Below are positions 40,172 through 49,425 of a stretch of DNA of 64,000 bases, piece after piece (position 1 is the stretch's first letter; the number at the start of each line of letters is the position of its first letter). Made by a program: the position numbers and the translations under genes. Source of the DNA: Aquibium sp. ELW1220 (GTDB lineage Bacteria > Pseudomonadota > Alphaproteobacteria > Rhizobiales > Rhizobiaceae); NCBI RefSeq assembly GCF_030398385.1, contig NZ_JAOAOQ010000013.1, positions 86,263-150,262 of the forward strand. Direction: 5' to 3'. The notes beneath the pieces are model-generated. The model was given only the letters and a program-made list of their open reading frames with translations. It was not told the DNA's origin and ran no database searches.

Positions 40172-42508
40172 ATGGATCATGCACTCGGAAGCTCTCCCGC
40201 ACGGATCGAAGACGAACGGCTGATCACCGGGAGGGGACGCTTCACCGACGACATCGGGCGGGCGCGCGAGCTCTACATGACGGTGGTGCGGTCTCCGCAT
40301 GCCCATGCGCGTATCCGCTCCATCGACGTGGAGGCGGCACTGGCTGCGGCGGGGGTGGTGGCGGTGGCGATGGCCGCCGACCTGCGGGAGGCTGGAATCC
40401 GTGGACACGACGTCTTCGTCAAGCATCCGCGGCCAAATGGCGAGGCGATGTTCGTGCCGGAACGGCTGGCGCTCGCCGAAGGGACGGTCCGCTTCGTCGG
40501 AGACCCGGTCGCGGCGGTCTTCGCCGAGACGAGGGGTGCTGCGCGCGACGCGGCCGACCTGTGCCAGATCGACTACGAACCGCTGCCTGCCGTGACCGAT
40601 GTGGCCGATGCCATCATCGACGGCGCACCGAACCTATGGGAGGCAGCGCCCGGAAACCGCGCCTTCGAGGTGGAACGCGGCAATGGCGCGGCGGTGGACG
40701 CGGCGATCGCCCATGCAGCGACCGTCGTCGCCTCGGACATGCGCATCTCGCGCGTCACCGCGCTGCCGCTGGAGCCGCGCGCGGCGATTGCCGAATGGGA
40801 TCAGGCCGAGCAGCGCTTCACGCTCACCTGCGGCACCCATACGCCGCATCAGGGGCGCGAGGCGCTGGCGAGGATCTTCGGGCTCGGCATGGACCGGATC
40901 CGGGTCGTCTCGCCCGACCTCGGGGGTTCGTTCGGCATGCGCGAGGGTGCCTATCCCGAATACGTCGCGGCGATGTGGGGCGCTCGTGCGCTCGGACGGC
41001 CGGTGCGCTTCGTGGCAGACCGCTCCGAATCGATGGCCGGCGACTATCATGGCCGCGACAACCTCGCGCGGGTCGAGCTTGCGCTCGATGCCGAAGGCAG
41101 CTTCACCGGCCTGCGCGTGCGGACCCTGGCGGGCATGGGCGCCTACCTGTCGCTTGGCGGGAGCCTCGTTCCGGTCGCCCATGTCGGCGGGCTTTCCGGC
41201 GTCTACCGGACACCGGCGATCCATACGCGGGTCACGGGCGTCTATGCCAACACCAGCCCGACGGCGCCCTATCGCGGTGCAGGTCGGCCGGAGGCGATCT
41301 ATGCGCTGGAACGCATCATCGACATCGCCGCAGCGCGCACCGGCATGGACCGGGTCGAGCTCCGGCGGCGCAACCTGATCCCCGCCGCCATGATGCCGTG
41401 GGCGACCGGCTTCCTCTACACCTACGACAGCGGCGACTTCGCTGCGAACATGGACAAGGCCCTGGCTGAGGCCGACTGGGCGGGTTTCGCCGAGCGCCGC
41501 GATGACGCGGCGGCGCGAGGGCTGCTGCGCGGCATCGGGCTTGCAAACTCGATCGAGCCGTCCGGCGGCGGGCTCGTCGACAAGCCATTCGGGGAGGGCG
41601 CGGAAATCCGCTTCTCGGCCGACGGGCGCGCGACCGTGCTGCTCGGCACCAAGTCGCACGGCCAGGGACACGAGACGCTTGTGGCGCAGCTGATGGCGCA
41701 CCGGTTCGCCTTGTCGCCGGACAAGGTGCGCGTGGTCAGCGGCGACACCGATCTGATGCCGAACGGGACGGGCAGCTTCGCCTCGCGCACGACGGCCGCG
41801 GCAAGCACGGCGCTGATGGAAAGCGCGGACCGCATCCTGCGCAAGGCAAGCCGGATCGCCGCCCATCAGCTCGAGGCCGCGCCGGACGATGTCGAGTTCT
41901 GCGACGGCCGGTTCGTCGTGGCGGGCACCGACCGCTCGGTCACGCTGGCGCAGGTCTGCGCGGTGGCGCACGACCATTTCCGCCTGCCGCCGGGCGAGGA
42001 CATGGGGCTGCGGGCCGAAGCCTTCGTCCATGCGGCCAAGGGGACGTTCCCGACCGGATGCCATGTCTGCGAGGTGGAGGTCGACCCGGAGACCGGGGAA
42101 ACGACGATCCTGCGCTATCTCATCGTGGACGATGTCGGCCGTGTCCTGCATCCGGGTCTCGTCGCCGCGCAGCTCCATGGCGGAATCGCGCAGGGGCTGG
42201 GGCAGGCAATGATGGAGGAGATCCGCTACGACGAGGGCGGGCAGCTGCTCAGCGGCTCGCTGATGGACTATGCGCTGCCGCGGGCGAACGACCTGCCGAT
42301 GTTCGAGACCTTCAGCAATCCGACCGAGACCCGGGCCAATCCCCTCGGGGTGAAGGGCGTGGGAGAGGCCGGGACCGTGGGTGCCCTGCCGGCTTTCGCC
42401 AATGCGATCATGGACGCGTTGTCGGTGCACGGCATCGACCATCTCGACATGCCGCTGACGCCGCAGCGGATCTGGGCGGCGATCCATGCCGCTCGATCGG
42501 GCGCGTAG
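40172..42508 (+). CDS. Orphan molybdopterin hydroxylase large subunit (CoxL/XdhB family)
   Basis: A 778-residue protein of the xanthine dehydrogenase/CO dehydrogenase large-subunit family, which binds the molybdenum cofactor and hydroxylates carbon centres. Seen motifs: GRGRFTDDI, GGSFGMR, PYRGAGRPEA and the catalytic-glutamate segment GVKGVGEAG. The PYRGAGR form is not the AYRCSFR of true CO dehydrogenases, so another substrate is likely. No [2Fe-2S] small or FAD medium subunit gene lies next to it, which is unusual. ATG 40172 follows GAGGA. Confidence 0.88.
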   Translation: MDHALGSSPARIEDERLITGRGRFTDDIGRARELYMTVVRSPHAHARIRSIDVEAALAAAGVVAVAMAADLREAGIRGHDVFVKHPRPNGEAMFVPERLALAEGTVRFVGDPVAAVFAETRGAARDAADLCQIDYEPLPAVTDVADAIIDGAPNLWEAAPGNRAFEVERGNGAAVDAAIAHAATVVASDMRISRVTALPLEPRAAIAEWDQAEQRFTLTCGTHTPHQGREALARIFGLGMDRIRVVSPDLGGSFGMREGAYPEYVAAMWGARALGRPVRFVADRSESMAGDYHGRDNLARVELALDAEGSFTGLRVRTLAGMGAYLSLGGSLVPVAHVGGLSGVYRTPAIHTRVTGVYANTSPTAPYRGAGRPEAIYALERIIDIAAARTGMDRVELRRRNLIPAAMMPWATGFLYTYDSGDFAANMDKALAEADWAGFAERRDDAAARGLLRGIGLANSIEPSGGGLVDKPFGEGAEIRFSADGRATVLLGTKSHGQGHETLVAQLMAHRFALSPDKVRVVSGDTDLMPNGTGSFASRTTAAASTALMESADRILRKASRIAAHQLEAAPDDVEFCDGRFVVAGTDRSVTLAQVCAVAHDHFRLPPGEDMGLRAEAFVHAAKGTFPTGCHVCEVEVDPETGETTILRYLIVDDVGRVLHPGLVAAQLHGGIAQGLGQAMMEEIRYDEGGQLLSGSLMDYALPRANDLPMFETFSNPTETRANPLGVKGVGEAGTVGALPAFANAIMDALSVHGIDHLDMPLTPQRIWAAIHAARSGA

Positions 42509-42625
42509 GCTGAACGGAGATCGGCCGGCGCGCATGCAAATGAAGCGTCGTAGGCACGGCACGGCGCGGCGAGCGTTCGTGTCTGCTATGACACGGCACC
42601 ATTCTGATTCCCGAAGAAAGCCGTC

Positions 42626-44428
42626 TTGTCCGCCGATCCCAGACATATCCTGAAAACCGTCTACGGCTACGACGCCTTCCGTGGCCCGCAGGCCCGGATC
42701 GTCGAGCACGTGGTGGCGGGCAACAATGCCTTCGTGCTGATGCCGACGGGCGGCGGCAAGTCGCTGTGCTACCAGATCCCGGCGCTGGCGCGGCCTGGGA
42801 TGGGGCTGATCGTCTCGCCGCTGCTGGCGCTGATGGCCGACCAGGTGGCGGCCCTGCGGCAGGCGGGCGTGCGGGCGGCGGCGCTCAACTCCGACCTGCC
42901 CGCCGACGAACGGTCGCAGCTGTGGCGCGACATCGGGCAGGGCGCGCTCGATCTCCTCTACGTCGCGCCGGAGACCTTGCTGCGGTCCGAGACGCTCGAC
43001 CGGTTGCGGCGGGTGCCGCTGTCGCTGATCGCCATCGACGAGGCGCATTGCCTGTCGCAGTGGGGGCACGACTTCCGGCCGTCCTACCGCCAGCTCGACG
43101 CGATCGTCGGCCTGTTTCCGGATACGCCGCGCATGGCGCTGACGGCGACGGCCGATGCGCCGACGCGGGCGGAAATCCTCGAACAGCTGCAGATCGCCGA
43201 GACGGACGCGTTCATCGCCGGTTTCGACCGTCCCAACATCCGCTACGCCATCAGCGAAAAGGACAATCCGCGCGCGCAGCTGAAGCGTTTCCTGGCCGGG
43301 CACGAGGGCGAGAGCGGCATCGTCTACTGCCTGTCGAAGCGCAAGACGGAAGAGACAGCCGAATGGCTGCGCGGCCAGGGCTACGACGCCCTGCCGTATC
43401 ACGGCGGCATGGACAAGGCCGCGCGCGAGGCCAACCAGCTGCGCTTCCAGCGCGGCGAGGCCGTCGTGATGGTGGCGACCATCGCCTTCGGCATGGGGAT
43501 CGACAAGCCGGACGTCCGCTTCGTCGCCCATATCGACCTGCCGAGCAGCATCGAGGCCTACTACCAGGAGACCGGACGAGCGGGACGGGACGGGCTGCCG
43601 TCCGACACGCTGATGCTCTACGGCTCCGAGGACATCGCGCTGCGCAGCCGTTTCATCGAGGAGTCCGACGCACCCGACCAGCGCAAGCGCACCGAGCGGC
43701 AGAAGCTCGACGCACTGCTTGGCCTCGCCGAGACGGCCGGCTGCCGCCGTCAGGTGCTCCTGTCCTATTTCGGCGACAGCTGCGCGCCTTGCGGCAATTG
43801 CGATACCTGCGCCAAGCCGCCGGAGCTGTTCGACGGGACGACGGCCGCGCTGAAGGCGCTGTCCTGCATCTACCGGACGGGGGAGCGCTTCGGACAGGCC
43901 TATATCGTCGACGTGCTTCTCGGGGCGGATAACCGCCGCATCGCGGAACAGGGGCATGACCGTGTCTCCACCTACGGCATCGGCAAGGAACACGACAGCC
44001 GCACCTGGCGCGGCATCCTGCGCCAGCTCATCGCGCTGCGCCTGATCGCCGTCGATCTGGCCGGCCATGGCGGGCTGTCGATCGGCGAGGCCGGCCGGCA
44101 GTTCCTGCGCGAGAAGCCGGTGCTGATGCTGCGGCTGCCGTCCGCGCCGCGTGCCGAGCGGACGAAGGTGTCGCGCAAGCAGGCAACGGAGGCGCTGCCG
44201 GAGGAAGACCGCGGGCTGTTCCAGGCATTGCGGGAAAAACGCATGGAGATCGCCCGGGCGCAGAACGTCCCGCCCTATGTTATCTTCCACGATCGCACCC
44301 TGATGGAACTGGCTTCCGCCCGGCCGCGAACCCGCAGCGCCATGAGCGCCGTTCCGGGCGTCGGCGAGGCGAAGCTGGAGCGCTATGGTCCCGCCTTCCT
44401 GTCGGTGATCGCCCAGCACGCCGACTGA
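42626..44428 (+). CDS. recQ: ATP-dependent DNA helicase RecQ
   Basis: A 3'-5' helicase in recombination and repair. The 600-residue protein has motif I MPTGGGKSLCYQIPA, DEAH (IDEAHCLSQWGHDFR), motif VI QETGRAGRDG, the zinc-binding cysteines around CAPCGNCDTC, a winged-helix RQC domain and a C-terminal HRDC domain with VPPYVIFHDRTLMEL. The start is TTG 42626, preceded by GAAGAAAG. It is a housekeeping gene and lies convergent to the TRAP transporter operon (33-base gap). Confidence 0.96.
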   Translation: MSADPRHILKTVYGYDAFRGPQARIVEHVVAGNNAFVLMPTGGGKSLCYQIPALARPGMGLIVSPLLALMADQVAALRQAGVRAAALNSDLPADERSQLWRDIGQGALDLLYVAPETLLRSETLDRLRRVPLSLIAIDEAHCLSQWGHDFRPSYRQLDAIVGLFPDTPRMALTATADAPTRAEILEQLQIAETDAFIAGFDRPNIRYAISEKDNPRAQLKRFLAGHEGESGIVYCLSKRKTEETAEWLRGQGYDALPYHGGMDKAAREANQLRFQRGEAVVMVATIAFGMGIDKPDVRFVAHIDLPSSIEAYYQETGRAGRDGLPSDTLMLYGSEDIALRSRFIEESDAPDQRKRTERQKLDALLGLAETAGCRRQVLLSYFGDSCAPCGNCDTCAKPPELFDGTTAALKALSCIYRTGERFGQAYIVDVLLGADNRRIAEQGHDRVSTYGIGKEHDSRTWRGILRQLIALRLIAVDLAGHGGLSIGEAGRQFLREKPVLMLRLPSAPRAERTKVSRKQATEALPEEDRGLFQALREKRMEIARAQNVPPYVIFHDRTLMELASARPRTRSAMSAVPGVGEAKLERYGPAFLSVIAQHAD

Positions 44429-44461
44429 GCCGCGCCGGCCGCCCGCGCGCCTACCGGCGTT

Positions 44462-45736
44462 TCAGAACAGGAGGTTAGGCAGGAAGGTGACCAGCGGCGG
44501 CACGTAGGTGAGCAGCAGGAGGACGCAGATCGCCGCCGCGAGGAAGGGCAGGAACGCCTTCGTGAAATCCTCGACCGAACAGCGCGTGATCGAGCAGACG
44601 GTGAACATCACGGTCCCGACCGGCGGCGTCAGCGAGCCGATGGTGGTGTTGAACACCAGCACGACGCCGAGATGGACCGGGTCGATGCCGAGTGTCTGCG
44701 CCACCTGCACCAGCAGCGGGCCAAGGATGACGATGATGGCCAGCCCCTCGAACACGGTGCCGAGGACGAGCAGGGCGACGTTGATGACGAGCAGGACCAC
44801 GAACTTGTTGTCGGATACCGACAGGAGCGCGGTGATGAGCTGCTGCGGCATCTGTTCGAGGCTGAGAATCAGCGAAAAGACCGAGGCCGAGGCGACGATG
44901 AACAGGACGCCTGCGGTCGTCGCCGCGGATTCCGTCAGGAGCGACAGGGTGTCGCCCATGGTCAGCCCGCGATAGACGAGCACGCCGACGAGAAAGGCAT
45001 AGACCGCCGCGACCGCGCCGAGCTCGGTGGGCGTGAACCAGCCGCTGCGCAGGCCGAGAAGCAGCATGACCGGCATCGCCAGCGCCCAGAGCGCGGCGCG
45101 GCCGTTGGCCAGCACCTCGCGCGGCGCGGCGCGGGTCTCGCGGGCGGGGGCGAGGTTCATGCGCCGTGCGGTCCAGCGCACGGTCAGCATCAGGGCGACC
45201 GCGATGAGGAAGGCGGGGACGATGCCGCCGATGAACAGGCGGCCGATCGACGTGTTGGTGAGGAGGCCGTAGACGATCAATGCGATGCTCGGCGGCATGA
45301 TCGGCGCGATCATCGCCGAGGCGGCGCTGACGACGGAGCCGTAGGCGTTGGAATAGCCGCGCGCGCGCATGACCGGCACGATGGTGCGCGCGTCGATCGC
45401 CGCGTCGGCATTGGCCGAGCCGGACATGGCGCCCATGAACACCGAATTGAGCACGGCGATCTGCGCGAGCCCGCCGCGCCAGTGACCGACCAGCGTCTCG
45501 CAGAAGGCATAGAGACGGTCGGCGATGCCGCCGCGCGCCATGGCGGCACCGGCGACGATGAACAGCGGGATGGCGAGGAGCGGGAAGGATTCGAGGCCGG
45601 ACGACATGCGCTGCGCAACGAGGCTGGCCATCATGGGATTGACGGCGAAATAGGCCATGGACGCGCCGAGCATGACGAAGCCGACGGGCAGGCCAAGCAC
45701 CAGCAGGAGGACGAAGACGATGGCGACGATGGTCAC
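44462..45736 (-). CDS. dctM: TRAP transporter large permease DctM
   Basis: The large, about 12-helix, ion-coupled translocation subunit of a tripartite ATP-independent periplasmic transporter. The 424-residue protein contains GAMSGSANADAAI, APIMPPSIALIVYG and TTIGSLTPPVGTVMF, all typical DctM segments. The GTG at 45736 overlaps the dctQ stop (GTGA). The substrate is not readable from this subunit. The operon dctP-dctQ-dctM lies downstream of a FrlD-like kinase. Confidence 0.95.
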   Translation of the reverse strand: MTIVAIVFVLLLVLGLPVGFVMLGASMAYFAVNPMMASLVAQRMSSGLESFPLLAIPLFIVAGAAMARGGIADRLYAFCETLVGHWRGGLAQIAVLNSVFMGAMSGSANADAAIDARTIVPVMRARGYSNAYGSVVSAASAMIAPIMPPSIALIVYGLLTNTSIGRLFIGGIVPAFLIAVALMLTVRWTARRMNLAPARETRAAPREVLANGRAALWALAMPVMLLLGLRSGWFTPTELGAVAAVYAFLVGVLVYRGLTMGDTLSLLTESAATTAGVLFIVASASVFSLILSLEQMPQQLITALLSVSDNKFVVLLVINVALLVLGTVFEGLAIIVILGPLLVQVAQTLGIDPVHLGVVLVFNTTIGSLTPPVGTVMFTVCSITRCSVEDFTKAFLPFLAAAICVLLLLTYVPPLVTFLPNLLF

Positions 45737-46203
45737 GGGCGGCGGTCCCGGAGGCTTTCGGCCATCTGTGCCAGACGGCCGACGATGACGAGGCCCATCC
45801 CGGCGGCCAGGATCGCTGCCATGATCCATTTCGGCCAGCCCAGGGTGAGGAAGACCGTGAAACGCGCGGTCGAGATCTGCGCGAAGGCTGCGCGCATCAC
45901 CTCGGCAGCGATGACAAGCACCAGGAGGTCGGCGAGAAGCCGGGCCAGGAAGGCGCCGCGCGGGGGCAGACGGTCGACGAAGAGCGAGATGCCGAAGAGC
46001 TGGCCCTGCAGGGCCGCCCCCGAGAGGCCGAGCCAGACCGTCCCGCCGAGCAGGATGACCGCGAGCTCCTGCGCCCACAGGATCGACATGGCGAAGGCGT
46101 TGCGCGCGACGACGTCGGCCGTGACGATGGCCACAAGCGCCGCCAGCAGCAAGGCCGGCAGCGTCAGGCCGAGAAAGTCCAGCAGCCTGCGCAGGGGCTT
46201 CAT
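45733..46203 (-). CDS. dctQ: TRAP transporter small permease DctQ
   Basis: The four-helix small membrane subunit of the TRAP transporter. The 156-residue protein has the expected hydrophobic pattern and the conserved NAFAMSILWAQELAVILL segment near residue 35. It is coupled to dctM by GTGA overlap and separated from dctP by 65 bases containing a hairpin. Confidence 0.92.
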   Translation of the reverse strand: MKPLRRLLDFLGLTLPALLLAALVAIVTADVVARNAFAMSILWAQELAVILLGGTVWLGLSGAALQGQLFGISLFVDRLPPRGAFLARLLADLLVLVIAAEVMRAAFAQISTARFTVFLTLGWPKWIMAAILAAGMGLVIVGRLAQMAESLRDRRP

Positions 46204-46233
46204 CGTTCAACCGCCTCCATCGGTGCGGGAGAC

Positions 46234-46261
46234 GCCGGGCGAGCCGTCCGGCCCGCCCGGC
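46234..46261 (-). promoter_or_regulatory. Hairpin between dctP and dctQ
   Basis: GCCGGGCG (46234-46241) pairs with CGCCCGGC (46254-46261) around a 12-base loop, between the binding-protein and permease genes. Hairpins here commonly make binding-protein mRNA more abundant than permease mRNA; that role is inferred. Confidence 0.45.
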
Positions 46262-46268
46262 ATCGGCA

Positions 46269-47267
46269 TCAGTTTGCCGTCGCCGCGGCCCGGACCTGAT
46301 CATAGAGGCCGGCCGGCCAGTTCGGGAAGCTCGTGTAGAAGCTTGCCGTCGCCTTGCGGTAGGCGTCGATGTCGGCCTCGTGGAACGTCACGCCCGACGC
46401 TTCGAACTCGGCGCGGATCTCGGCTTCCAGATTGGCCGAGACCTCGGTCAGGGCCTGTCCCCCCTTGCGGAATTCCTCGAGAAGGATACCGCGGTCGGCC
46501 TCGCTCATCTGCTGGAACGCCGCCTCGCTCATCACCCATCCGGTGAAGAGGTTGAAGTGGCCGGTGAGCGTGATCTCCTTGGCGACCTCGGGCCATTTCG
46601 ACGCGCGCAGGCCGGTCAGCGGGCTTTCGGCCGCCGTCACCACGCCCTGCGACAGGGCCGAATACACCTCGGCCGCCTCGACCGTGGTGGCGACGACGCC
46701 GAGCGGCTGGAACGTCTTCAGCCAGGTCTCGACCGGCGGCACGCGCATGCGCACGCCCTTCAGGTCCTCCGGCGACGGGTAGCCGGCGCTGCCGATCATG
46801 TGGCGGGGGCCGTCGAACCAGTTGATCGCGACGACGCGGATGCCGGCGGTTTCGGCCAGCCGGTCGTAATAGCCCTTCATCAGGTCGGAGAAGGCGAGGG
46901 TCTCCGCCTCGGCGGTGCCCGAGACGATGAAGGGGCCTTCGACGATCGACAGTTCCGGCACGCCGAAGCGCGACAGGAACGAGGCGGAGGTGAAGGTCAT
47001 GACCGGCAGGCCCTGGCTCGCCTGCTCGATGGAATCGGTGGTGGTGCCGAGCTGGCCGGAGGGGAAGCCCTCGAACTTCACGCGGCCTTCGGTGCGCTCG
47101 GTGACGCGCCCGGCCGTGGCCATGACGCCCTTCCAGGATTCGCTGGTCGGTGCGTTCACGCTGGCGATGCGGATCGTCAGGTCCTGCGCAAGGGCGATGC
47201 CCGTCAGCATGGTGGTCATGGTGGCCGCGGCAGCGAGCAGCCGGATCGACGAGGTAAATCGGTTCAT
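46269..47267 (-). CDS. dctP: TRAP transporter solute-binding protein DctP
   Basis: A periplasmic binding protein of 332 residues. The signal peptide is about residues 1-28 (cleavage near GIALAQ). It has the family's NWFDGPRHMIGS and DLKGVRMRVPPVETW, the latter holding the arginine that usually binds a carboxylate. This suggests an acidic or zwitterionic ligand. ATG 47267 follows AGGAGG. Together with the FrlD/FrlB-like pair upstream, an Amadori compound (sugar-amino acid) is one possible ligand, as inference. Confidence 0.93.
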   Translation of the reverse strand: MNRFTSSIRLLAAAATMTTMLTGIALAQDLTIRIASVNAPTSESWKGVMATAGRVTERTEGRVKFEGFPSGQLGTTTDSIEQASQGLPVMTFTSASFLSRFGVPELSIVEGPFIVSGTAEAETLAFSDLMKGYYDRLAETAGIRVVAINWFDGPRHMIGSAGYPSPEDLKGVRMRVPPVETWLKTFQPLGVVATTVEAAEVYSALSQGVVTAAESPLTGLRASKWPEVAKEITLTGHFNLFTGWVMSEAAFQQMSEADRGILLEEFRKGGQALTEVSANLEAEIRAEFEASGVTFHEADIDAYRKATASFYTSFPNWPAGLYDQVRAAATAN

Positions 47268-47350
47268 GGGTGGTCCTCCTTCCATGGGCTTTGCCCGTCC
47301 TGGTTCGGTATCGTTTTCAGGCACTTCCGGAACGAGACGGAATGCGTTTG

Positions 47351-47382
47351 TGAGAACGCTTTCCGTCTCCTTCCCGTTCTCA
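47351..47382 (-). promoter_or_regulatory. Candidate operator between the PfkB kinase and dctP
   Basis: TGAGAACG (47351-47358) and CGTTCTCA (47375-47382) are an exact 8-bp inverted repeat 16 bases apart. The left arm continues as TGAGAACGCTTTCC, a LacI-family-like sequence with a central CG. The same TGAGAACG occurs in the operator upstream of the kinase (48310-48323). It overlaps the kinase stop codon and may control dctPQM. Confidence 0.55.
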
Positions 47383-48291
47383 CGCCGTGGCCGCGTGTCC
47401 GGCGCGGGGGCCGGGTACGGGCTGCGTCGAGGCGTAGATCTCGTCGATGGTGAGCATCGTCGACAGGTCGAGGCTCATCGGCACGCCGTGGCCGAATGCG
47501 CCGGGCGACAGGCAGGTGCGGGCAGCCGCTTCCGCAGCCTCGCGCAGGATCGCAGCCGGTGCTTCCCCGCGCAGCAGGCCCACGAGCGTGCGGGCGATGA
47601 AGGTGTCGCCGGCGCCAAGCGTATCCACGGGCCGCACGGGAACCGCCGGCGCCTCGTGGACACCGTCGCGCGCCGCCAGGAGCGCGCCCTCGCCGCCGCG
47701 GGTGATGACCACGAAGGTGGCGCCATGCCGGAGCGTCGTCGCCGCCAGCGCCAGTGCTTCCTCGCGGTCGAGGTCGCCGCCGGAAAAGCCGGCGAGATAG
47801 CAATGGGGGGCGATGGCCGAGATGCGCCCTTCGTCGCGGATCGTCGCGAAATCATAGGAGACGCGGGTGAGCGAGGCGAAATGGGCCAGCCAGGCGTCCA
47901 CATGGCTGGAGCGGCCGGTGTGCACGGCGTCCGCCGTTTTCATCCAGGCGAGATCGGCGGGGGAGGGGGCGATGATCGAGACGCCGAGATTGGCGCCGAC
48001 GAAGACCCGCTCGCCACCTTCGGACGCGATCACGCAATAGGCGGTCTGTCCCGGCAGAAAACGCAGCAGCGACGTTTCGACCCCTTCGGCGACGAGGGCA
48101 TCGCGGATGGCGCGGCCGGCCGCATCGTCCGCCACCGCGCCGGCATAGGCGGCCTCTGCGCCGAAACGCCGGGCGAACACGGCATGGTTGACGCAGTTGC
48201 CGCCCGGAAACATGCGCCGCCGGTCGCGGTAGCAGTCGACGACATTGTCGCCGAAAGCGAGGATCCTGAGGGACGTCTGTGACACCGGCAT
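47380..48291 (-). CDS. PfkB-family sugar kinase, FrlD-like
   Basis: A 303-residue ribokinase-family kinase. It has the N-terminal GDNVVDCY and FPGGNCVNHAVFARRFGA, and the catalytic DTLGAGDTFIA with the aspartate base. The GDN-VD-Y...GGN-VN start and the F-DFA-type segment resemble fructoselysine 6-kinase FrlD rather than ribokinase or fructokinase. ATG 48291 follows AGGGAAGAG. It is divergent from a FrlB-like SIS protein, as expected for a kinase/deglycase pair. The true substrate is not proven. Confidence 0.85.
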   Translation of the reverse strand: MPVSQTSLRILAFGDNVVDCYRDRRRMFPGGNCVNHAVFARRFGAEAAYAGAVADDAAGRAIRDALVAEGVETSLLRFLPGQTAYCVIASEGGERVFVGANLGVSIIAPSPADLAWMKTADAVHTGRSSHVDAWLAHFASLTRVSYDFATIRDEGRISAIAPHCYLAGFSGGDLDREEALALAATTLRHGATFVVITRGGEGALLAARDGVHEAPAVPVRPVDTLGAGDTFIARTLVGLLRGEAPAAILREAAEAAARTCLSPGAFGHGVPMSLDLSTMLTIDEIYASTQPVPGPRAGHAATA

Positions 48292-48309
48292 CTCTTCCCT
48301 GTGACGGTA

Positions 48310-48323
48310 TGAGAACGTTCGCA
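48310..48323. promoter_or_regulatory. Candidate LacI-type operator in the kinase/SIS divergent region
   Basis: TGAGAACGTTCGCA is a near-perfect dyad centred on GAACGTTC with the central CG typical of LacI-family operators. It sits 18 bases upstream of the kinase start and 29 bases upstream of the -35 of the SIS gene promoter, so it can control both. A LacI-family gene lies at 51186-52283. Confidence 0.6.
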
Positions 48324-48351
48324 AGAAATCCGACGGCTTGTCAATGGCTGC

Positions 48352-48378
48352 TTGACACGCTGACGCGGAAATTAATAT
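48352..48378 (+). promoter_or_regulatory. Promoter of the SIS-GntR-cyclodeaminase operon
   Basis: TTGACA (48352-48357) and TAATAT (48373-48378), spaced 15 bases, lie in an A/T-rich pocket 36 bases before the SIS gene start. The match to the sigma-70 -35 consensus is exact. Confidence 0.6.
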
Positions 48379-48413
48379 GTCTTATGTCATCATATCAAGA
48401 AGGCGCCCTGAAG

Positions 48414-49418
48414 ATGTCCTTGCCCGACCGATTCCACCCGGCCGTTTCCGCCGCGCTTGCAGCCATCGACGTGACGGCCCTGCGCCACGTGTTCTTCGTG
48501 GCCTGCGGCGGCTCGCTGTCGATCATGCACCCGGCAAAGTTCATGCTCGACCAGCACGGCACGCTGCCGTCGGACGTCTTCAACGCCGCCGAGTTCGTCG
48601 CCCGGGCGCCGAAGCGGCTCGGCCCCGGCACGCTGGTCGTGCTGTGCTCGATGACCGGGACGACCAGGGAGACGACCGCCGCGGCAAGGTTCGCCCGCGA
48701 GAAGGGGGCGGCGACCATCGGCCTGACGGTCGAGCCCGGCTCTCCGCTCGGCAACGCGGCGGACCATGCGGTGAAGTTCGAGGCGCCCTACACCACCGGT
48801 GTGCCGATCGACGCCAGGGACAGCAACTATTCGATCATCTACCAGATCGTCATGGGCCTGGTGGCCAGGTCCGGCGGCGAGGATCTGACGGAGCCGCTGA
48901 TCGCCAGTCTCTGCAACCTGCAGGGCGTGATCGACCGTGCGCAGGAGAGCTTCGCCCCACTCTGGGACCGCTACGCGGAACACTTCGCCAGGCAGGACGT
49001 GATCTACACGATGGCGTCGGGCGCCAGCTATGGCGCGGCCTATTCCTTCGCCATCTGCGTCCTGATGGAGATGCAGTGGATCAACAGCCAGGCGATCCAC
49101 TCGAACGAGTTCTTCCATGGCCCCTTCGAGGTTCTGGACGAGACACGCTGCTTCGTCCTGATGAAGGGCGTCGATTCCACGCGCGCGCTCGACGAGCGGG
49201 CCGAGGAATTCCTGCACCGTTTCGGCAAGGCCGAGAACATTCTCGTGCTCGATGCACAGTCGCTCGACATGACGGGCATCGATGCCCGTTTCCGCGGCAA
49301 TGTCGCGCCGCTCATCTTCTTCGACACCCTGTGGCGCTTCATCTACAAGGTGGCGGAGTTCCGCCAGCAGGTCATGCTGGACGGCCGCCGCTACATGAAG
49401 AAGCTCTCCGACTATTGA
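48414..49418 (+). CDS. SIS-domain sugar isomerase/deglycase, FrlB-like
   Basis: A 334-residue protein with two SIS domains. Features shared with the FrlB family are HVFFVACGGSLSIMHPAKF near the N-terminus and SNEFFHGPFEVLDE, which holds the catalytic-type Glu-His pair of the deglycase. FrlB cleaves fructoselysine 6-phosphate to lysine and glucose 6-phosphate. ATG 48414 follows AGAAGG; an ATG at 48384 without a ribosome site would add ten residues. GlmS-like or AgaS-like activity is an alternative. The kinase next to it strengthens the deglycase reading. Confidence 0.83.
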   Translation: MSLPDRFHPAVSAALAAIDVTALRHVFFVACGGSLSIMHPAKFMLDQHGTLPSDVFNAAEFVARAPKRLGPGTLVVLCSMTGTTRETTAAARFAREKGAATIGLTVEPGSPLGNAADHAVKFEAPYTTGVPIDARDSNYSIIYQIVMGLVARSGGEDLTEPLIASLCNLQGVIDRAQESFAPLWDRYAEHFARQDVIYTMASGASYGAAYSFAICVLMEMQWINSQAIHSNEFFHGPFEVLDETRCFVLMKGVDSTRALDERAEEFLHRFGKAENILVLDAQSLDMTGIDARFRGNVAPLIFFDTLWRFIYKVAEFRQQVMLDGRRYMKKLSDY

Positions 49419-49425
49419 GGCGCCG

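Noticed and set aside
40634..44419. A 1261-codon open frame on the minus strand across the CoxL-like gene and recQ
   Set aside because: It is antisense to two well-defined genes and shows only Arg/His/Gly-rich composition.
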